A stretch of DNA of 7,303 nucleotides from an uncultured Eubacteriaceae bacterium. Lineage in GTDB: Bacteria; Bacillota; Clostridia; Eubacteriales; UBA1433. Position 1 is the first letter of the stretch. Each line of letters opens with the position of its first letter. Made by a program: the position numbers and the translations under genes. Below, one piece after another: positions 4,447-7,303 of this stretch. The stretch is taken from assembly GCA_937914785.1 (NCBI GenBank), contig CALGIV010000105.1, positions 1 to 7,303 on the forward strand. The letters are read 5' to 3'. The notes beneath the pieces are model-generated. The model had not been told where the DNA came from. It saw only the letters and a list, made by a program, of their open reading frames with translations, and made no database searches.

Positions 4447-4604
4447 TTTGGTATCATAGAGTAGATTTAGTGGATAATGAATATAAGGTTTATGTTTCAC
4501 AGTTGAAAGTAAAGGCAGATACTTTTTATTTAAAGAAATAAAAAAATAAAACGACCTATTTATGTTTTGCATAAGAAGGTTTTATATAGAAAGAGAGAGT
4601 ATAT

Positions 4605-6620
4605 ATGGCAGAAAATATTAAGATAATTATTGAACTAGACGATAGTCAATTTAGAGAATCAATTACAGAACTTAGCAAAATTGCTAAACGAGAATTTGAT
4701 GGAGTTGCTAAAGAAATTCTAAGTTCTGTTCGGGCAATAGAGGGGGTGACAGAGAAAACGAATGATTTCAAAGATGTGCTGAAAGACGTTGGCAGTAGTA
4801 TTGCAAGTGCATTTATTGTTGATGTATTACCGCTTGATAATCTTTTTACGGCGCTTTGGTCATTAGGGCCTCGAGCTGTGACAGCGTTTGGCATTGCAGG
4901 TGTTGCTGTTTTGGGTTTTATAGGGGTGTTGATGAATTTAAAGGATGAGACAAGTGAAGTATCAGAAAACGTTGATAATCTGGTAAAGAAAGTTCAAGAA
5001 TCGGAAGAAGCGCATAAGAGGCGCGTAAGTAGTATTAGGGATAGTGCAGCCGATGAAATCGCTCAAATTCTTTATATAGAAAATTTAACATCTGAGTTGG
5101 GCGGTTTAGTTGATGCGGAAGGTAAAGTTGCAGAAGCAAACCAAGGTCGCGCAAAATTCATCTTAAATCAATTGAATGGTGCATTGGGAACAGAATTGGA
5201 GCTCATTGATGGTCAAATTGTGGGTTATGAGCAGCTTGATGCTAGTGTAGAAGAGATGATTGAAACTAAAAAGAAAGAAGCATATCTCAACGCGGCGCAA
5301 GAAGAGTTAACAGCTCAAATAAGAGAGCAGATGACGATAAAAAGAGAAATGAAAGCGGTTGATGATGAGAGAAACGCTATTCTAGAAAAAATAAAAGAAC
5401 TTGAAGCTAATAACGATGGTAGCGATGCGACCCTCGGTGCTATTACAACGTATAAAGAAAACTTGGAAAAACTTGATGAAACGTACGTTAATTTAGAAGA
5501 ACGGCAAAGCAATACTTATCAGGCAATGGGTGAAATAGAAGCAGCAATGGTAGAAGGGTTTAATGGTAATATGGAAGGGATGATGGGGCAACTGGGTGGT
5601 GTCGATTCTGCTTATGGGCAGACAGCGGAAAGTGTTGGTCTGTCAAATGCAGCTATAGTTGACTCTGAAAATACGAAGGCCCAACGTGTTGCAGAAGCCC
5701 TCGATCAGCTTAAAAATGATTTGATATCGCATACTGACCTTGTTGGTTTGACGGCAGAGGAACAAGAAGGGATTTTAAGAGGACAGGTGAACTCTTCTAT
5801 AGCCGATTATGAAATATTACGTGATGCGCTTGCAAGGAACGAAAAGGGTATTACAGAGGATATGGTAAATCAAGCCCGTGATCGTGCGATATCGGCGCAA
5901 AAAGAGTTTGAAGCAGTTGGCGGTCAAATGACAAGCGGTTTAACAGTTGGGATAGCTGCCGGAAAAGAGGCGGTTTACGGTGCAGGAGAAGCTTTAGGGG
6001 AAGAAGCGACTAAAGGAGTAAAAAACAAACTGGAAATCAATTCACCTTCAAGGGCTTTTAACAGTATCGGGCAAAACATTGCGGACTCTATGAGCGCAGG
6101 CGCGAGCAGCAAAAGCGCTTCGTTGATGCAGACGATGCGGGGACTTGCAAGCAATGCTCTATCGGCAGCCAAACAAGCCCTTGGCATCGCGTCTCCGTCA
6201 AAACTTTTCAGAGATGATATCGGTATTATGGTCAGCAAGGGGTTTGCTATCGGCATTGAGGACGGCACCGGTGATGTGACAGGGGCGATTGAAGAGCAAT
6301 GCGAGGATATTCTCGGCACATACATACAGGATATGGACTTGCCCGCTTCGTTCTTTGACTTGGGCGAGATGTCGGCTGATCATTTTGTCAGCGGCTTTGG
6401 CAACAGGCTGAATATCGCACTGAATGTGGCGCGTAACGCGATGGCCGGTTTCACCGAACAGTTGGGCTTCAGTCAATCGCTGAATAACCGGATGAACGTC
6501 CGGTTTGAAGACGGGCAATTGAATCTGGTTTCGAATATTGATATGAATTTGAATGGAAGGCAGCTGGCCAGAGCGGTTAATGAAGAAAACCGCAAGATTA
6601 AGCTGCAATATGGGGTGTAA
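4605..6620 (+). CDS. Tail tape measure protein
   Basis: This 671-residue protein is the largest in the window and follows the chaperone pair, the fixed place of the tape measure. A hydrophobic region at about residues 70-112 (AFGIAGVAVLGFIGVLMNL within it) is followed by a long helical, coiled-coil-like region to about residue 330. From about residue 475 there are two copies of a Ser-Pro-Ser motif typical of tape measures from phages of Bacillota (INSPSRAFNSIGQ and IASPSKLFRDDIG, about 49 residues apart). The C terminus (MNLNGRQLARAVNEENRKI) is also typical. Tape measure length sets tail length, and 671 residues is short, implying a tail near 100 nm by the usual 1.5 angstrom per residue rule. 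The ATG at 4605 has AGAGAGAG upstream. The first 475 codons are strikingly AT-rich compared with the last 195, pointing to a mosaic gene. No lysozyme or peptidase motif was recognised. Confidence 0.9.
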   Translation: MAENIKIIIELDDSQFRESITELSKIAKREFDGVAKEILSSVRAIEGVTEKTNDFKDVLKDVGSSIASAFIVDVLPLDNLFTALWSLGPRAVTAFGIAGVAVLGFIGVLMNLKDETSEVSENVDNLVKKVQESEEAHKRRVSSIRDSAADEIAQILYIENLTSELGGLVDAEGKVAEANQGRAKFILNQLNGALGTELELIDGQIVGYEQLDASVEEMIETKKKEAYLNAAQEELTAQIREQMTIKREMKAVDDERNAILEKIKELEANNDGSDATLGAITTYKENLEKLDETYVNLEERQSNTYQAMGEIEAAMVEGFNGNMEGMMGQLGGVDSAYGQTAESVGLSNAAIVDSENTKAQRVAEALDQLKNDLISHTDLVGLTAEEQEGILRGQVNSSIADYEILRDALARNEKGITEDMVNQARDRAISAQKEFEAVGGQMTSGLTVGIAAGKEAVYGAGEALGEEATKGVKNKLEINSPSRAFNSIGQNIADSMSAGASSKSASLMQTMRGLASNALSAAKQALGIASPSKLFRDDIGIMVSKGFAIGIEDGTGDVTGAIEEQCEDILGTYIQDMDLPASFFDLGEMSADHFVSGFGNRLNIALNVARNAMAGFTEQLGFSQSLNNRMNVRFEDGQLNLVSNIDMNLNGRQLARAVNEENRKIKLQYGV

Positions 6621-6623
6621 AAA

Positions 6624-6995
6624 ATGTTATTAAAAGTGAATGATTATGACGTGACGAAGATTGTTTCGTATTCGGTTCTCGATGACGAACCGGTGATCAA
6701 CAATACGGTTCGTATGGCGGACGGCAGCGTAAAAATTGTTATGGCGCCGTATCGGGATACGGCAATCTCTGTGACGCTCAGCGGGTTAACGCAGGCGGAG
6801 TTCAGCGCGTTTTGCGAGGTATTGGATGCGGATAATGAAAACTTGGTCGAGTATTACAGCGAAAAGGAAAACGGTGTAAAGACGGGCTGTTTTTATCTGG
6901 AGCCGTCGGAATATGCAATTTTGAAAAAAACGCCGCGTGTAAATTTATTGCAGGATTATTCGATCGTCTTTAAAAAACTGCGTGAGGTGAACTGA
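6624..6995 (+). CDS. Small tail protein after the tape measure, DUF6711-like
   Basis: This 123-residue protein starts at ATG 6624, three bases after the tape measure stop. GGGGTG (6611-6616) upstream overlaps the end of the tape measure gene, so translation is probably coupled. The protein is beta-rich (KIVMAPYRDTAISVTLSGLT) and ends in a basic strand (YSIVFKKLREVN). It resembles the small proteins of about 120 residues, such as DUF6711, found between the tape measure and the hub or distal tail gene in phages of Bacillota. A role at the tail tip is inferred from that position; the family label is tentative. Codon use matches the 3' part of the tape measure and the next gene, not the AT-rich part of the tape measure. 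Confidence 0.65.
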   Translation: MLLKVNDYDVTKIVSYSVLDDEPVINNTVRMADGSVKIVMAPYRDTAISVTLSGLTQAEFSAFCEVLDADNENLVEYYSEKENGVKTGCFYLEPSEYAILKKTPRVNLLQDYSIVFKKLREVN

Positions 6996-7303
6996 TGGGC
7001 AGCGTAATTATCCAACAATCGAAGATTGTATTTACAGACATTGTCGACGGTGAAGTCGTCGAGATGGAGATTTTGCTTGATGACGATGTGCTGACGGACA
7101 GCTGTTATAACGAGCATAAGTTTATCGGTACAGCGGTGGCCAAACAGTTAGAGTTCAGCACCTGTAATACGCGGCCGTTTCTTGAAAATGAGTTTGTCTA
7201 TTACCGCGGTGAGCGGCAGGGCGGTGTATGGACGTGGGAACGGATCGGTACGTTTTTCGTCACCGATGCGCAGGTTGACGATACGGCGGAAGTCGTGCGC
7301 ATC
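6995..7303 (+). CDS. Distal tail / baseplate hub protein, N-terminal part (partial)
   Basis: The ATG at 6995 shares its A with the TGA of the previous gene, and GAGGTG (6984-6989) lies five bases upstream. The frame is open for 103 codons to the right edge, so the protein is incomplete. The visible part (FIGTAVAKQLEFSTCNTRPF and RIGTFFVTDAQVDDT) is beta-rich. It resembles the N-terminal region of tail proteins that follow the tape measure in clostridial prophages, where it forms the tail-tip ring or hub that carries fibres or the receptor-binding protein. Whether the full protein is a short distal tail protein or a long hub with a peptidase or receptor-binding part cannot be seen here. The tight overlap supports one translationally coupled operon. 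Confidence 0.65.
   Translation, partial: MGSVIIQQSKIVFTDIVDGEVVEMEILLDDDVLTDSCYNEHKFIGTAVAKQLEFSTCNTRPFLENEFVYYRGERQGGVWTWERIGTFFVTDAQVDDTAEVVRI

Noticed and set aside
4470..4541. 23-codon plus-strand ORF from a GTG, with protein-like residues, just after the internal terminator
   Set aside because: Very short and without a convincing ribosome binding site. The open frame extends back through the terminator, so it may be a gene fragment carried in with the AT-rich segment but cannot be called.
4387..4572. Minus-strand open frame of 61 codons in the gap before the tape measure
   Set aside because: It runs through the perfect terminator hairpin, has no ribosome binding site, and is rich in aromatic and lysine residues because the DNA is AT-rich.
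6198..6608. Minus-strand open frame of 136 codons opposite the tape measure C terminus
   Set aside because: Shadow of a clearly coding plus-strand region; no start signal and no place in the operon.
1..7303. CRISPR array, tRNA, rRNA, insertion sequence or riboswitch
   Set aside because: No regularly spaced repeats, tRNA-like stems, transposase or terminal inverted repeats, or known riboswitch core were seen.

Overview
The window is the left part of a compact, phage-derived locus in a bacterial chromosome. Good Shine-Dalgarno sites, sigma-70-type promoters, strong intrinsic terminators and tail proteins of the type seen in phages of Listeria and Clostridia point to a member of the Bacillota (Firmicutes), plausibly an anaerobe of the Clostridia or Negativicutes. 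The genus cannot be fixed from this sequence.

Layout. Bases 1-204 are the end of an unrecognised gene followed by a strong terminator. Bases 205-1659 form a control region. It holds a leftward XRE-family repressor (589-963) and a divergent promoter region with repeated GTTGCA/TGCAAC half-sites that look like its operators. A well-formed rightward promoter fires toward the repressor's 3' end from 391-419 and precedes a possible 55-residue ORF, and a small ORF with a perfect ribosome binding site lies at 1274-1462. A DUF1492 regulator (1660-2109), of the kind that sits just before phage late genes, comes next. From 2308 to the right edge is a tail morphogenesis operon in standard siphovirus order: tail terminator-like protein, tail tube protein, a pair of overlapping tail assembly chaperones (DUF6673-like and Gp15-like), a tape measure protein of 671 residues, a small post-tape-measure tail protein, and the start of a distal tail or hub protein that runs off the edge.

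The main point is what is missing. Between the chromosomal gene and the tail genes there is no integrase, excisionase, replication gene, terminase, portal, protease, capsid or head-tail connector. Repressor, late regulator and tail genes are nearly contiguous. This fits a domesticated, headless tail cluster, that is, a candidate F-type tailocin (flexible phage-tail-like bacteriocin, comparable in concept to Listeria monocin), although a degraded prophage remains possible. The predicted logic is that the repressor shuts the rightward promoter, the DUF1492 protein then switches on the tail operon, and the tail particle is built on a tube whose length is set by the tape measure.

Within the tail operon, the stretch from about 4395 to about 6030 (a perfect terminator hairpin plus the first two thirds of the tape measure) is clearly more AT-rich than its surroundings, which suggests that part of the tape measure was swapped in by recombination.
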